Assembly: GCF_037055355.1 (NCBI RefSeq) | Contig: NZ_CP146350.1 | Coordinates: forward strand, 5,169,001 to 5,233,000 | Length of the DNA stretch: 64,000 bases | Direction: 5' to 3' | Source of the DNA: Streptomyces sp. DG1A-41 | Lineage (GTDB): Bacteria; Actinomycetota; Actinomycetes; Streptomycetales; Streptomycetaceae | In this document: piece by piece, positions 35,584 to 45,006 of the stretch | Numbering within the stretch: position 1 is the stretch's first letter | How the letters are laid out: every line of letters begins with the position of its first letter | Notes under the pieces: model-generated | The model's database searches: none | Told to the model about the DNA's origin: nothing | What the model saw: the letters and a program-made list of their open reading frames with translations, nothing else | Made by a program: the position numbers and the translations under genes

Positions 35584-38151
35584 ATGGGGGCATCTGCCTG
35601 CTCGGGCAGCGACGACTGTTCCGATGAGCGGCGCGGGCTGCGGTTCGGGCTGCTCGGACCGCCGGTGCTGTACTACGACGTCAACGGGTGCCGCCTGAGC
35701 GAAGCCCGGGGTGTCGCGAGCCCCAAGTCCCGTGTGCTGCTGGCCGCGTTGCTGCTCGACGCCGGACGGGTCGTCTCCGTCGAGTCGCTCAAGGACGCGC
35801 TGTGGGGTGGGGCGCCGCCCGTTTCCGCCCATGCCTCGCTGCACAACCACGTAACCCGGTTGCGGCGGTTGCTAGACGACCCCGAGCGGCTGCGGACCGT
35901 GCCGTCCGGGTATGTGCTGCGGATCGGCGAGGGCGAGCTGGACGTCCATGTGTTCGACGCCCATGTCGCCGCGGCGCGTGTCGCGCACGCCGGGCAGGAG
36001 TGGGAGCGCGTCGTGCGGGAGTGCGCCGCCGCGCTCGCGCTGTGGCGGGGGGCGCCGTTAGCCGGGCTGCCGCCCGAGGTGGGCGGGTACGCCTTCGCAC
36101 GGCGGTTGCGCGAGGCCCGGCTGCTGCTTCTGGAGTGGCGCTGCGACGCCGAGTTAGCGCTGGGCGGGCCGCGTCTCGAGACGCTCGTGCCGGAGCTGGC
36201 GGCGTTGACCGCCGAGTATCCGCTGCGGGAGGTGTACCACCGCCAGCTCATGCTCGCCCTGCACCGGACCGGCCGCCAGGCCGAGGCCCTGGCCGTCCAT
36301 CGCGATCTGCGCACCCGACTGGTCGACCAGCTCGGCGTCGAGCCGGGGCCCGGGGTGCGGGAGGCGCATGTGGAGGTGTTGCGGGGGGCGGCGGCCGTGG
36401 GGAGCGGTGGTGCGGGGGGCGGCTTCGGGTTCGGGTTCGATGAAGGGGGTGCCTCCTCTGCCTCTTCTGCTTCTTCTGTCGCTTCTTCCGCGCGGGTCGC
36501 CACGCCGTCCGTCGCCGCGTCACCCTCGTCCGCCGCTCAACCCCCGCCTGCTCAACTTCCCCCGCCGCCAGCGCACTTCACGGGGCGCAACGCCGTGCGC
36601 GACTCCTTGCGCCGCACACTGACGACACCCGGGGTGCCCCCGGCCGCCCCCAATGTCCCCGCCACCGCCGTCATCAGCGGCATGCCCGGCGTCGGCAAGA
36701 GCGCACTCGCGCTGCATGTCGCACATGAGTTGGCGGGACGTTTTCCCGATGGGCAGCTCTACCTCGACCTGCACGGTGCGACCCCGGCCATGGCCCCTCT
36801 CACCCCTGGTCAGGCACTCACCGCCCTGCTGCGTGACCTCGGTGTCGAGCCCTGCCGCATCCCCGAACTCCCCGACGCGGCATCCGCTCTGCTGCGCTCG
36901 CTGCTCGCGCCGACCCACACGCTCCTGGTGCTGGACGATGCCGCGAGCGCCGCGCAGGTACGGCCGCTGCTGCCGGGCGGAGCCGGGTGCGCGGTGATCG
37001 TCACCAGCCGTTCGCCGCTCACCGCCCTCGACGGCGTCGCCCGCTTTCCGCTAGGCCCGTTGACGGACGAGGAGAGCGCGGCGCTCCTGGTCGCGGCCTC
37101 GGGCCGTGACGGGCTGGACGGTTCGGACGCCGCCCGTCGCCTCGTCGAACTCACCGGCCGCCTCCCCTTGGCCCTGCGCATCGTCGCCGCGCGGCTCGCC
37201 GCCCGGCAGGCCCTCACCCCGGACGTCCTCGCCGGGCAACTGGCCAAGGCGGAGGGGCGGTTGCGGCAGCTCGAGTACGACGACCTGAGCGTCCGGCGCT
37301 CGCTGGCCGTCGCGCACGACGCGCTGGCCGGCTCCGAGCGTGAGGCCGACCGGGACGCCGCCCTCACCCTCCGCCGTATCGGCGCGCTCGATCTGCCCAC
37401 GTACGGCGCACCCCTGCTCGCCCGCCTCACCGGCACCGGTGAACGCCGCACCGAGGCCGCCCTGAACCGCCTCGTCGACGTGGCCCTGCTCCAGGAGCCG
37501 GCATACGGCCGCTACACACCACACGACCTGGTCCGCGACTTCGCCCGTGAACTGGCCGGGGGGTGGGGTGGGGAGGGCACCGGCGGCTCCGGCGCTGCCC
37601 GTGGACTGGGCGGGGAGCGGGCCTCGGGCCGCACGGGTGCCTTCGGCACGGCTCGTGAATCGGGCGGAGGGCGTGGCGCGGAGGCTTCCAGCGGTGCCCG
37701 TGCGCCGGCCGGGGACCGGGACGGGGAGGGCGCGATCGGCGCCGTGATCGTGCGGCACTCCGCGCACTGCACCATCGGATACGCCCATCTGCGGCTCGGC
37801 GAACCGGCCGCCGCCCTCCCGCACTTCGAGGAGAGCCTGCGCATCCTGGGCGGTCACGGCGACTGGCACGGCGAGGCCCGGGCCCGGCTCGGCCTGGTCC
37901 GCGCGCTACGCCTGCTGGGCCGCACCGGGCGGGCCGCCCGCGAGTGCGCCGAGCTGCTGGAGCGGGCCGACGCCCGCGCCGACCGCCACACCGGCGGTCT
38001 CGCCCGCCACCAGCACGGGCTGCTGCTCCGGGAACGGGGACGGGTCGGAGAAGCACGCGAGGAGTGGGCCTCGGCTCTCGCGGCGCTGGAGGGGACGGAC
38101 GAGCACGCGGTGGTCACGGAACTTTGCGAGCTGCTCGCTCCCACCGACTGA
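35584..38151 (+). CDS. AfsR/SARP-family regulator with NB-ARC ATPase
   Basis: An 855-residue regulator. Residues about 18-105 form the OmpR-type winged helix (LRFGLLGPPVLYY ... SLHNHVTRLRRLL), and about 110-265 the bacterial transcriptional activation domain. A Ser/Ala/Pro linker follows, then an NB-ARC domain with P-loop ISGMPGVGKSALAL, Walker B-like TLLVLDDAA and GLPL-like GRLPLALRI. The end has only two or three TPR-like repeats, fewer than AfsR. A Gly-rich, low-complexity insertion lies near residues 655-720. Such proteins activate secondary-metabolite genes. ATG 35584 follows GGGAGACGGGG; GTG 35473 is less likely. The stop is six bases from a convergent gene. Confidence 0.85.
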   Translation: MGASACSGSDDCSDERRGLRFGLLGPPVLYYDVNGCRLSEARGVASPKSRVLLAALLLDAGRVVSVESLKDALWGGAPPVSAHASLHNHVTRLRRLLDDPERLRTVPSGYVLRIGEGELDVHVFDAHVAAARVAHAGQEWERVVRECAAALALWRGAPLAGLPPEVGGYAFARRLREARLLLLEWRCDAELALGGPRLETLVPELAALTAEYPLREVYHRQLMLALHRTGRQAEALAVHRDLRTRLVDQLGVEPGPGVREAHVEVLRGAAAVGSGGAGGGFGFGFDEGGASSASSASSVASSARVATPSVAASPSSAAQPPPAQLPPPPAHFTGRNAVRDSLRRTLTTPGVPPAAPNVPATAVISGMPGVGKSALALHVAHELAGRFPDGQLYLDLHGATPAMAPLTPGQALTALLRDLGVEPCRIPELPDAASALLRSLLAPTHTLLVLDDAASAAQVRPLLPGGAGCAVIVTSRSPLTALDGVARFPLGPLTDEESAALLVAASGRDGLDGSDAARRLVELTGRLPLALRIVAARLAARQALTPDVLAGQLAKAEGRLRQLEYDDLSVRRSLAVAHDALAGSEREADRDAALTLRRIGALDLPTYGAPLLARLTGTGERRTEAALNRLVDVALLQEPAYGRYTPHDLVRDFARELAGGWGGEGTGGSGAARGLGGERASGRTGAFGTARESGGGRGAEASSGARAPAGDRDGEGAIGAVIVRHSAHCTIGYAHLRLGEPAAALPHFEESLRILGGHGDWHGEARARLGLVRALRLLGRTGRAARECAELLERADARADRHTGGLARHQHGLLLRERGRVGEAREEWASALAALEGTDEHAVVTELCELLAPTD

Positions 38152-38157
38152 CACCGG

Positions 38158-39846
38158 CTATTTGGCGTCCGCGTAGCACTCCACCACCGCCGTCGTGAAC
38201 GGAAACCGCACCGGCGTCTCCCCGAAGGTCAGCCGACCGGCCAGGGCCGCCGCCTCGCGGATCGCCGTCACGACCGCGGCCGTCTCCTCCTCGGGGCAGT
38301 GCACGATCACCTCGTCGTGCTGGAAGAAGACCAGCTCGGCCGCCATCCCCGCGCACGATCTCCGCAGCGCGGCGAGCAGCAGCAGGGCCCAGTCGGCGGC
38401 GCTGCCCTGGACCACGAAGTTACGGGCGAAGCGGCCGCGGGCACGGGCGTCGGTGGAGGCGTACCCGGGCACCCACTGTCCGCTGTCGGGCTGCTCCTCG
38501 TCGGTGGCCGGGATGCCGGCCTCCTCGGTCGCGTCGTCCGTCCCCCGGGCCGCCGGCGGGCAGGTCCGGCCGAGCCACGTCCGCACGAGCCGGCCCTCCT
38601 GGCCGGCGCGGGCCGCCTCGTCGACGCACGCCACGGCACGCGGGAAGCGGCGTCGAAGCGCGGCGAGGTTCTTCAGGCCGTCGCCGGAGGTCTGGCCGTA
38701 GACGGCACCGAGCACGGCGAGTTTGGCCTGGGCGCGGTCGCCGGAGAAGGCGCGGTCGGAGACGGACTGGTACAGGTCGCTCTCCCGGCCGGCCACCTCC
38801 ATCAGGCCGGGATCGCGGGAGATCGCGGCGAGGACGCGCGGCTCCATCTGGTCGGCGTCGGCGACGACGAGCCGCCAGCCGGGGTCGGCGACCACGGCCC
38901 GCCGGATCACCTTGGGGATCTGGAGCCCGCCCCCGCCGTTGGTCACCCACCGCCCGGTCACCGTGCCGCCCGCGAGGAACTCGGGTCTGAACCGGCCGTC
39001 GCGCACCCAGTCCTGGAGCCAGGACCAGCCGTGGGCGACCCAGATGCGGTACAGCTTCTTGTACTCGATCAGGGGCTTCACGGCCGGGTGGTCGACGGAC
39101 TCGATCTCCCAGCGGCGGGTCGAGGAGACCTTGATGCCGGCCTGGGCGAAGGCCTTGACCACGTCGGCCGGCAGGTCGGGGCGGACCCGGCGGCCGAACG
39201 CGGCGGACACCTCGTCGGCGAGTTCGGCCAGGCGGCGCGGCTCACCGCCGCCCGCGTACCGCTCGCCCAGCAGGTCGTGCAGCACGGCGCGATGGACCTC
39301 GGCGCGCCAGGGCAGCCCGGCGCGGTTCATCTCGGCGGCCACCAGCATGCCCGCCGACTCGGCGGCCGTCAGCAGCCGCATCCGGTCGGGGTGCTCGGCG
39401 CTCTCGTGCCGCCGCTGCTGCTCGGCGTAGACCGCGAGGAGGTCCGTCAGGGGCAGGTGGACGCCCTGCGGTTCGAACAGGGAGGACTGGGAGCCCGGTT
39501 CGGCGGAGCGCTGCGGTGGATCGGGCGGTACGGGGCCGCCGCGCAGCCGGGCCAGGGCGGCCGCGGCCGAGCGTGGTTCCCCGTACCGCCCCTCGTGGCC
39601 GAGGAGGAGCGTCTCGGCGGCCTCGATGTCGTAGCACCGCTCGACTCGCACCCCCGTGGCGAGCAGACGCGGGTAGAACTCGGCGGTGGACCGCCACACC
39701 CACCGCGTGACGCCGGGACGGCTCCGCATGGCCTCGGCGGGATCCCCCTCCCGCCGCGCCGGCCCGGCGGGCAGCCCGTCCGGACCGAGGGGGGCGACGT
39801 CCACGCCACCGTCCTCGGCCGGAGCGAGCGCCCACCGGTCGGCCAT
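38158..39846 (-). CDS. Mini family A DNA polymerase (bifunctional 3'-5' exonuclease/polymerase type)
   Basis: A 562-residue relative of DNA polymerase I without the 5' nuclease domain. The polymerase motifs are intact: motif A VVADADQMEPRVLA, motif B AKLAVLGAVYGQTSG and motif C FFQHDEVIVH. The N-terminal 200 residues would be the 3'-5' exonuclease fold, but no clear DxE pair is visible, so proofreading is doubtful. A Thr/Glu-rich insertion near residues 445-475 separates motifs B and C. It is a widespread actinobacterial paralogue, presumably for repair synthesis. Confidence 0.85.
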   Translation of the reverse strand: MADRWALAPAEDGGVDVAPLGPDGLPAGPARREGDPAEAMRSRPGVTRWVWRSTAEFYPRLLATGVRVERCYDIEAAETLLLGHEGRYGEPRSAAAALARLRGGPVPPDPPQRSAEPGSQSSLFEPQGVHLPLTDLLAVYAEQQRRHESAEHPDRMRLLTAAESAGMLVAAEMNRAGLPWRAEVHRAVLHDLLGERYAGGGEPRRLAELADEVSAAFGRRVRPDLPADVVKAFAQAGIKVSSTRRWEIESVDHPAVKPLIEYKKLYRIWVAHGWSWLQDWVRDGRFRPEFLAGGTVTGRWVTNGGGGLQIPKVIRRAVVADPGWRLVVADADQMEPRVLAAISRDPGLMEVAGRESDLYQSVSDRAFSGDRAQAKLAVLGAVYGQTSGDGLKNLAALRRRFPRAVACVDEAARAGQEGRLVRTWLGRTCPPAARGTDDATEEAGIPATDEEQPDSGQWVPGYASTDARARGRFARNFVVQGSAADWALLLLAALRRSCAGMAAELVFFQHDEVIVHCPEEETAAVVTAIREAAALAGRLTFGETPVRFPFTTAVVECYADAK

Positions 39847-39902
39847 GCTGCGAGTGTGACAGGGGGGTCTGACAACGCCCCCTCGCCACCCGCCGGGCGG
39901 TG

Positions 39903-40646
39903 TCAGGACTCGTCCAGCGTGTCCTTCTGCGCCTGCACGATCTTCTCCAGCGCGCGGGCGACGTACTGCTCGGTCCGCTCCTTGCCGATGCCGAGGCCGC
40001 TGAGGACGCCCTCGCCGTTCTCGTGCTCCAGCAGGGCGAGCAGGATGTGCTCGGTGCCGATGTAGTTGTGGCCGAGGCGCAGGGCCTCGCGGAAGGTGAG
40101 CTCCAGGACCTTCTTGGCGGCCTGGCCGTACGGTACGAGCTCCGGGACTTCCTCGACGGCCGGCGGCAGTGCGGCGGTCGCCGCCTCGCGGACCGTGTCG
40201 AGGGAGACGCCCTGCTCGACGAGCGCCTTCGCGGCGAGACCGTCGGGCTCGGCCAGCAGGCCGAGGACGAGGTGCTCGGGCACGCCCTCGGCGTTGCGCG
40301 CGGACTTGGCCTCGTTGTGCGCGGCCATCACCGTGTTGCGGGCGCGGGGCGTGTAGCGGTTGAAGCCCTGGCTCGGGTCGAGGTCGGCCGACTCCTTCGG
40401 CACGAAGCGCTTCTGCGCGGCCTGCCGGGTGACCCCCATGCTCTTGCCGATGTCCGTCCAGGAGGCGCCCGAACGCCGGGCCTGGTCCACGAAGTGGCCG
40501 ATCAGATGGTCGGCCACCTCCCCGAGGTGATCGGCGGCGAGCACCGCGTCCTGGAGCTGTTCGAGGGTTCCTGGTGAACCGTCTTGATCGCCGCGATGAG
40601 GTCGTCGAGGCGTACGGATGACGTGATGTCGGGGTTCGTCGTCATG
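39903..40646 (-). CDS. Clp N-domain protein with HTH-like start, frameshifted in this sequence
   Basis: About 248 residues when joined. The first part reads TTNPDITSSVRLDDLIAAI; after the switch comes LEQLQDAVLAADHLGEVAD, a helix-turn-helix-like WTDIGKSMGVTRQAAQKRF, and then two Clp-N repeats (FNRYTPRARNTVMAAHN and NYIGTEHILLALLEHENGEG). No ATPase domain follows, so it resembles ClpC N-domain proteins that bind adaptors or arginine-phosphorylated substrates. The two frames meet at 40566-40568, where one additional G (C on the coding strand) gives HQEPLEQLQDA. Probably a sequence error. Confidence 0.75.
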   Translation of the reverse strand, partial: HDDEPRHHVIRTPRRPHRGDQDGSPGTLEQLQDAVLAADHLGEVADHLIGHFVDQARRSGASWTDIGKSMGVTRQAAQKRFVPKESADLDPSQGFNRYTPRARNTVMAAHNEAKSARNAEGVPEHLVLGLLAEPDGLAAKALVEQGVSLDTVREAATAALPPAVEEVPELVPYGQAAKKVLELTFREALRLGHNYIGTEHILLALLEHENGEGVLSGLGIGKERTEQYVARALEKIVQAQKDTLDES

Positions 40647-40711
40647 TGTCACCCGTAGGTTGCGCTCCCGGGGGGTGTCAACCGTGGGTTGACAGCCGGC
40701 GTCCCTCGCCT

Positions 40712-41344
40712 CTACTTCGGAGAAGTCGCCACCAACCGCACGGCCAGCCCCGTGAACACGGCTCCGGAGGCGATGTTCAGCCAGCGGTTCACCCGGGCAC
40801 TGCGCCTGAGGAAGGACGACAGCCGCCCCGCGAGCAGGCCGATGCTGCCGTCCCACAGGAAGCCCATCACGACGAGCGTGACGCCGAGCAGCAGCAACTG
40901 GCCCTGGACATGGCCGAGCGACGGGTCCACGAACTGCGGCAGGAACGCCACGTTGAAGAGGATCACCTTGGGGTTGAGCAGGTTGGTCATCGCGCCCTGC
41001 CAGAACGCCCGCCTCTTTCCCGCCCCCACCGCGCCCGCCCCCTCCTCGCCCGGCACCGAACGGTCGCGGAACGCCTTCACCGCCAGATAGAGCAGATAGG
41101 CCGCGCCCGCCCAGCGCAGCACGTGGTACAGCGTCGGTAACGCCGTGAACAGGGCCGACAGACCGAGAGCCGCCGCGACCGCGTGCACGAGCATCGCGCA
41201 CGCCACCCCGAGTGCCGCCATGACCCCGGCGGCGGGCCCGCCCCGTCCGCCCATCGCCACGATGAACATCATGTCCGGGCCGGGGGTGATGCAGAGCGCG
41301 AAGGCGGCGACGAGGAACGCCGCGTACAGAGACATGTCCACCAT
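40712..41344 (-). CDS. LysE/RhtB-family amino acid exporter
   Basis: A 210-residue membrane protein with about six hydrophobic segments. The family signature near the start is CITPGPDMMFIVAMGGRGG, and MTNLLNPKVILFNVAFLPQF is typical of the third and fourth helices. It should export amino acids or homoserine-lactone-like compounds. A second ATG at 41335 is an alternative start; longer readings overlap the divergent gene. It is tandem with the Clp-N gene (65-base gap). Confidence 0.88.
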   Translation of the reverse strand: MVDMSLYAAFLVAAFALCITPGPDMMFIVAMGGRGGPAAGVMAALGVACAMLVHAVAAALGLSALFTALPTLYHVLRWAGAAYLLYLAVKAFRDRSVPGEEGAGAVGAGKRRAFWQGAMTNLLNPKVILFNVAFLPQFVDPSLGHVQGQLLLLGVTLVVMGFLWDGSIGLLAGRLSSFLRRSARVNRWLNIASGAVFTGLAVRLVATSPK

Positions 41345-41452
41345 GCGGCCATGCTCGATGCCCCGCCGCGCGCGGACGACCCAATTCCGGGGAGTGAGAC
41401 GTACGAGGTCGCGCATGCCGGGCCGTCCGCGCCGGCGTGGCACCATCGGCCC

Positions 41453-42553
41453 GTGAGTACGCCCACCACCGTCGACCGCGCGTTCGAGGCCGCCCTGTAC
41501 GACAGCGGCGAGACGGCCCTCGACACCGGCGCGTCCCTGCTCGCGTCCGATCCGGCGGCGGACGCCGAACTCGCCCGGCGCGGTGAGGAGTTCGTGGCGG
41601 CGGCCTGGCGGCGCGGCTGGCAGCCGGCCGATGTCGTACGGACCGTCCGGCGGGAGCTGGACGACGGGCACGTACGCCTCGTGGCGGCGCTGATCCGGGC
41701 GCAGGCGCCGCACGACCGCCCGCGCGGCCGCCGCTGGAGCGCGCAGCTCGCGGAGCTCCCCGCCGACGCCCCGCCCCGCACCGACCGCTTCTCGTACGCC
41801 ACCGCCGTGCTGGAGCTGTACCGCCTGCTGCTGCGCCTGCCCGCGCTCGAGTCCCTCGACGAGTCACCCGGGGAGCCGAAGACCGAGTCCCGGATGCTCG
41901 GCCGCATCCGCGCCCTGCTCGCCAAGGCGGAGGCCACCGGGTTCCCGGAGGAGGCGGAGGCGCTCAGTGCCAAGGCGCAGGAGCTGATGGCCCGGCACAG
42001 TGTCGACGAGGCGCTGCTCGCGGCCCGGGCACCCTCGCCCGAGACGCCCGGGGCCTGCCGTATCGGTGTCGAACCGCCGTACGAGCAGGCCAAGGCGGTA
42101 CTGCTGGACGCCGTGGCCGCCGCCAACCACTGCCGGGCGGTGTGGAACGAGCCACTCGGCTTCTCCACCGTCGTCGGCTTCGAAACCGACCTGGAAGCGG
42201 TCGAACTCCTCTACACCTCACTCCTCGTGCAGGCCACGACCGCGATGACGAAGGCGGAGTCCGCCCAGCGCGCGGCCGGCCGCAAGCGCACCAAGACGTT
42301 CCGGCAGTCCTTCCTCGCGGCCTACGCCCACCGCATCGGCACCCGCCTGGCGGCGGCCGCCGAGACCCAGGTGACGCAGGACCTGCTCCCGGTCCTCGCC
42401 TCCCGCGACGTGGCGGTCACCGGCCGGCTGGACTCGATGTTCCCGGAAACGACCACGACCCGCCTGCGCGGCGTGAGCGACGCGGCGGGCTGGACGGAGG
42501 GCACCCAGGCGGCGGACCACGCCCAGGTCGGCCACCGCCCACCGCTGCGCTGA
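41453..42553 (+). CDS. DUF2786 domain protein
   Basis: A 366-residue protein. An Arg/Asp-rich helical N-terminal half precedes the DUF2786 motif RIRALLAKAEATGFPEEAEA, with AQELMARHSVDEALL. The rest resembles the phage-derived DUF7168-type extension (FRQSFLAAYAHRIGTRL). The function of the family is unknown. GTG start. It is divergent from lysE and convergent with the DUF4232 lipoprotein (7-base gap). Confidence 0.75.
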   Translation: MSTPTTVDRAFEAALYDSGETALDTGASLLASDPAADAELARRGEEFVAAAWRRGWQPADVVRTVRRELDDGHVRLVAALIRAQAPHDRPRGRRWSAQLAELPADAPPRTDRFSYATAVLELYRLLLRLPALESLDESPGEPKTESRMLGRIRALLAKAEATGFPEEAEALSAKAQELMARHSVDEALLAARAPSPETPGACRIGVEPPYEQAKAVLLDAVAAANHCRAVWNEPLGFSTVVGFETDLEAVELLYTSLLVQATTAMTKAESAQRAAGRKRTKTFRQSFLAAYAHRIGTRLAAAAETQVTQDLLPVLASRDVAVTGRLDSMFPETTTTRLRGVSDAAGWTEGTQAADHAQVGHRPPLR

Positions 42554-42560
42554 CCTGTCG

Positions 42561-43109
42561 TCAGTCGCCCGAGGACTCGAAGCCGCTCACCGAGGCCTGC
42601 GCCGCGCCGCCGCTGCCGCTCCCGTCCCTCCGGGCGACCTCGCCGTACGACCACGTCAGGTCGTGCGCGTCCTCGGGGGCGCCGGGCAGGGTGAAGGACG
42701 CCTTCCGCACGGCAAGGCTCTTCGCGGAGCCGGCCTCGCCCCGGACGTAGGTGATCGTGAAGGACGTGGTGCCGCCCTTCCCCAGCGTGAGCGGCTGGGC
42801 CTTCGCGCCCTCCTCCGGGGACACGGACGTCGTGCTGTCCCCGGCCGCGAGGTCCACGGCGGGGAAGCCCTTCAGCGTGCACGGGGCGCCGTTGTTGGTG
42901 AGGGTGACGGTGACGTTGCCGGTGTCCCCGGCCGCCGGGGCGGCGCCGGCCCCGACCTCCACGCCCAAGTCGCCGATCGCGCAGGCCGAACCGCCCGGCC
43001 GGTCCGCGGTCTTGGCGTCGTCGGCACTGGTCTTGGCGTCGTCGCAGGCGGTCAGCAGGAGCGTGGCCGCGAGGGCGGCGGCCAGGGCGAGGGGAGGAAG
43101 GGTGCGCAT
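42561..43109 (-). CDS. DUF4232-type lipoprotein
   Basis: A 182-residue protein with a signal peptide ending in lipobox LTAC (Cys near residue 22), a linker DDAKTSADDAKTADRP, then a beta-rich domain beginning ACAIGDLGVEVGAG and containing VTLTNNGAPCTLKGFPAVDL, characteristic of DUF4232. Two cysteines of the domain may pair outside the membrane. Surface-exposed; role unknown. ATG 43109 is chosen; upstream codons would extend into the non-hydrophobic region. Confidence 0.75.
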   Translation of the reverse strand: MRTLPPLALAAALAATLLLTACDDAKTSADDAKTADRPGGSACAIGDLGVEVGAGAAPAAGDTGNVTVTLTNNGAPCTLKGFPAVDLAAGDSTTSVSPEEGAKAQPLTLGKGGTTSFTITYVRGEAGSAKSLAVRKASFTLPGAPEDAHDLTWSYGEVARRDGSGSGGAAQASVSGFESSGD

Positions 43110-43275
43110 GGGGTCCTCGGGTGCGTGATGGCGATGAGCGGTTCCGACGCACGGATCATCGCGGACGCAGGCATCGTCACGCACCCGGGCCGGGCGCTCA
43201 TCGGGGCGGCCTCCAAACCGCCACCCGTAAAACCCCCGCCCGCAACAGCCCCCGCCCGCAACAACCCCGGCGCTC

Positions 43276-43824
43276 CTATCCGAGGCCGGCCGTCGGCAGC
43301 CCGGTCGGCAGCTTCCCGCCCTCGGCCTTGGTGTACGTCTCCGCGCCGAGGCCGCCCTCCCAGGTGACCTTGAGGCTCTTGCCGTTCACGGAGTCGACCA
43401 TGCCGGTCGTCCGGTCCTTGCTGCCGTCCGTGCACTTCAGGCGGATCATCCGCATCCCGGACTCCTCGCCCGCCGTGCCGCTGCACACGCTGCCGCCGGT
43501 GGCGAAGAGCGCGGCCTGCTTGCCGGTGATCACCAGGGCCACGGCCTTGCCCCCGGTCGTCGCGAGCCAGCTGCCCTCGAGCCCGCCGGTGGCCGCCCCG
43601 TCGGAACCGGAGCCGGACCCGGAGTCCGAACCGGAGCCGGAGTCGCCGCCCGTTCCGGCGGACGCCGTGGCGGACGGGGCCGGGCTGGACGCCGAGTCGT
43701 CCCCGGGGTCGCCGGCACCGCTGCACGCGGACAGCACGAGCACGCCCGCCAGACCCGCGGCCGCCGCCGCGACCCGCACGCGCCGGCGCGCTCCCGGGCG
43801 ACGCGAGAAGATCACCGAAGTCAC
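43276..43824 (-). CDS. Secreted lipoprotein with Gly/Ser linker
   Basis: A 182-residue protein. A basic leader (RRPGARRRVRV), hydrophobic core and lipobox LSAC (Cys near residue 34) are followed by an acidic Gly/Ser linker (GSGSDSGSGSGSD) and a compact domain that starts LEGSWLATTGGKAVAL. Two cysteines (SVCSG and LKCTD) may form a disulfide. GTG start with GGGGG upstream. No recognised family. Confidence 0.7.
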   Translation of the reverse strand: MTSVIFSRRPGARRRVRVAAAAAGLAGVLVLSACSGAGDPGDDSASSPAPSATASAGTGGDSGSGSDSGSGSGSDGAATGGLEGSWLATTGGKAVALVITGKQAALFATGGSVCSGTAGEESGMRMIRLKCTDGSKDRTTGMVDSVNGKSLKVTWEGGLGAETYTKAEGGKLPTGLPTAGLG

Positions 43825-43979
43825 TGCAAGCCCCCAAGCTGTACCGGCCGACCGGCCCCGGCGGAGCCCGCCGGCCCTTGCCGGACCGACCGCAGCAAGC
43901 TACCAGGGCCGGTCAAGAGCCCCCGGGGCGAACCCCCGGGGCCTCTCACCGGCCCGGCGGCGCCGGGAGAACCCCTGGC

Positions 43980-44285
43980 TCACCAGGACGACTTGCGCAC
44001 CCCCGGCAGATACCCCGCGTGCGCCTGCTCCCGCAGACTCACCCGGGACAGCCCGAACGCCCGGAAGTAACCGCGCGGGCGCCCGTCCACCTGGTCCCGG
44101 TTGCGCACCCGCGTGGCGCTGGCGTCGCGCGGCTGCCTGCGCAGCTCCGCCTGCGCGGCGAGCCGTTCGGCCTCCGTGGACGACGGCCGCCGGATGATTT
44201 CCTTCAGCTCGGCCCGCCGGGCGGCGTACCGCGCGACGATCTCCTGCCGCTGGTCGTTCTTCGCGATCTTGCTCTTCTTCGCCAT
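43980..44285 (-). CDS. rpsN: Ribosomal protein S14, zinc-independent paralogue
   Basis: A 101-residue S14 (family C- form). The zinc-binding CxxC...CxxC of the short form is replaced by [20 protein letters not shown], which needs no metal. It starts [13 protein letters not shown]. Its ATG overlaps the rpmB stop by one base. It replaces the zinc form under zinc limitation, which releases zinc; repression by Zur is supported by the operator at 44552-44572. Confidence 0.95.
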   Translation of the reverse strand: MAKKSKIAKNDQRQEIVARYAARRAELKEIIRRPSSTEAERLAAQAELRRQPRDASATRVRNRDQVDGRPRGYFRAFGLSRVSLREQAHAGYLPGVRKSSW

Positions 44286-44521
44286 CAGACCTTCACTCCC
44301 CGGGCGCGGATCCGGGCGACGGCCGCCTCGACTCCGATCGTGTCGACGGTTTTGATCGCCCTGGCGCTCAGCCGCAGGCGTACGTACCGGCCCTCGCTCG
44401 GCAGCCAGTAGCGCTTGGTCTGGATGTTGGGGTCGAACCGGCGTGACGTGCGCCGGTGAGAGTGCGAGATGCGGTTGCCGAAGCCGGGCTGGGTGCCGGT
44501 CAGCATGCAGTGCGCGGACAT
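44285..44521 (-). CDS. rpmB: Ribosomal protein L28, zinc-independent paralogue
   Basis: A 78-residue L28 ([20 protein letters not shown]). The paired cysteines of the zinc form are absent; one remains at position 5. First gene of the leftward Zur operon, followed without a gap by rpsN. Confidence 0.95.
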   Translation of the reverse strand: MSAHCMLTGTQPGFGNRISHSHRRTSRRFDPNIQTKRYWLPSEGRYVRLRLSARAIKTVDTIGVEAAVARIRARGVKV

Positions 44522-44551
44522 GGTGGTGACGTACCTCTCTGGCTCAGGTGA

Positions 44552-44572
44552 TGTAAATGGAATTCATTTTCA
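44552..44572. promoter_or_regulatory. Zur operator between divergent ribosomal protein operons
   Basis: A palindromic 21-bp sequence containing AAATG, five bases, CATTT, close to the Streptomyces Zur consensus TGAAAATGATTTTCA type. It lies 31 bases from the rpmB start and 14 bases from the rpmG start, placed to control both directions. Confidence 0.8.
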
Positions 44573-44585
44573 GTAGCATAGCGGC

Positions 44586-44750
44586 ATGGCACGCAATGAA
44601 CTCCGGCCGGTCATCAAGCTCCGGTCCACGGCCGGGACCGGCTACACCTACGTGACCCGCAAGAACCGTCGCAACGACCCGGACCGACTGACCCTGCGCA
44701 AGTTCGATCCGGTGGTCGGCCGCCACGTCGACTTCCGAGAGGAGCGCTGA
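44586..44750 (+). CDS. rpmG: Ribosomal protein L33, zinc-independent paralogue
   Basis: A 54-residue L33 ([20 protein letters not shown] ... [18 protein letters not shown]). The CxxC pairs of the zinc form are replaced (TRKN, LRKF). First gene of the rightward Zur operon, three bases before rpmE2. Confidence 0.95.
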   Translation: MARNELRPVIKLRSTAGTGYTYVTRKNRRNDPDRLTLRKFDPVVGRHVDFREER

Positions 44751-44753
44751 CCC

Positions 44754-45002
44754 ATGCGCAAGGGAATCCACCCGGACTACGGTCCCGTCGTCTTCCGCGA
44801 CCGCGCCGCGAACTACGCGTTCCTCACCCGCTCGACCATGACGAGCGAGAAGACCATCGAGTGGGAGGACGGCAACACCTACCCGGTCGTCGACGTCGAG
44901 ATCTCCGACGTCAGCCACCCCTTCTACACCGGCACCGCCCGCGTCCTGGACACCGCGGGACGCGTGGAGCGCTTCGAGCGCCGGTACGGAAAGAAGGGCT
45001 GA
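44754..45002 (+). CDS. rpmE2: Ribosomal protein L31 type B (zinc-independent)
   Basis: An 82-residue type B L31 starting [16 protein letters not shown]. It lacks the CxxC of type A and keeps [21 protein letters not shown]. It lies between rpmG and the CobW-like gene with 3-4 base gaps, so the operon is tightly coupled. Confidence 0.95.
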   Translation: MRKGIHPDYGPVVFRDRAANYAFLTRSTMTSEKTIEWEDGNTYPVVDVEISDVSHPFYTGTARVLDTAGRVERFERRYGKKG

Positions 45003-45006
45003 CCCC

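Noticed and set aside
38723..39430. Plus-strand frame antisense to the mini DNA polymerase
   Set aside because: The minus strand has complete polymerase motifs A, B and C; the plus frame has none.
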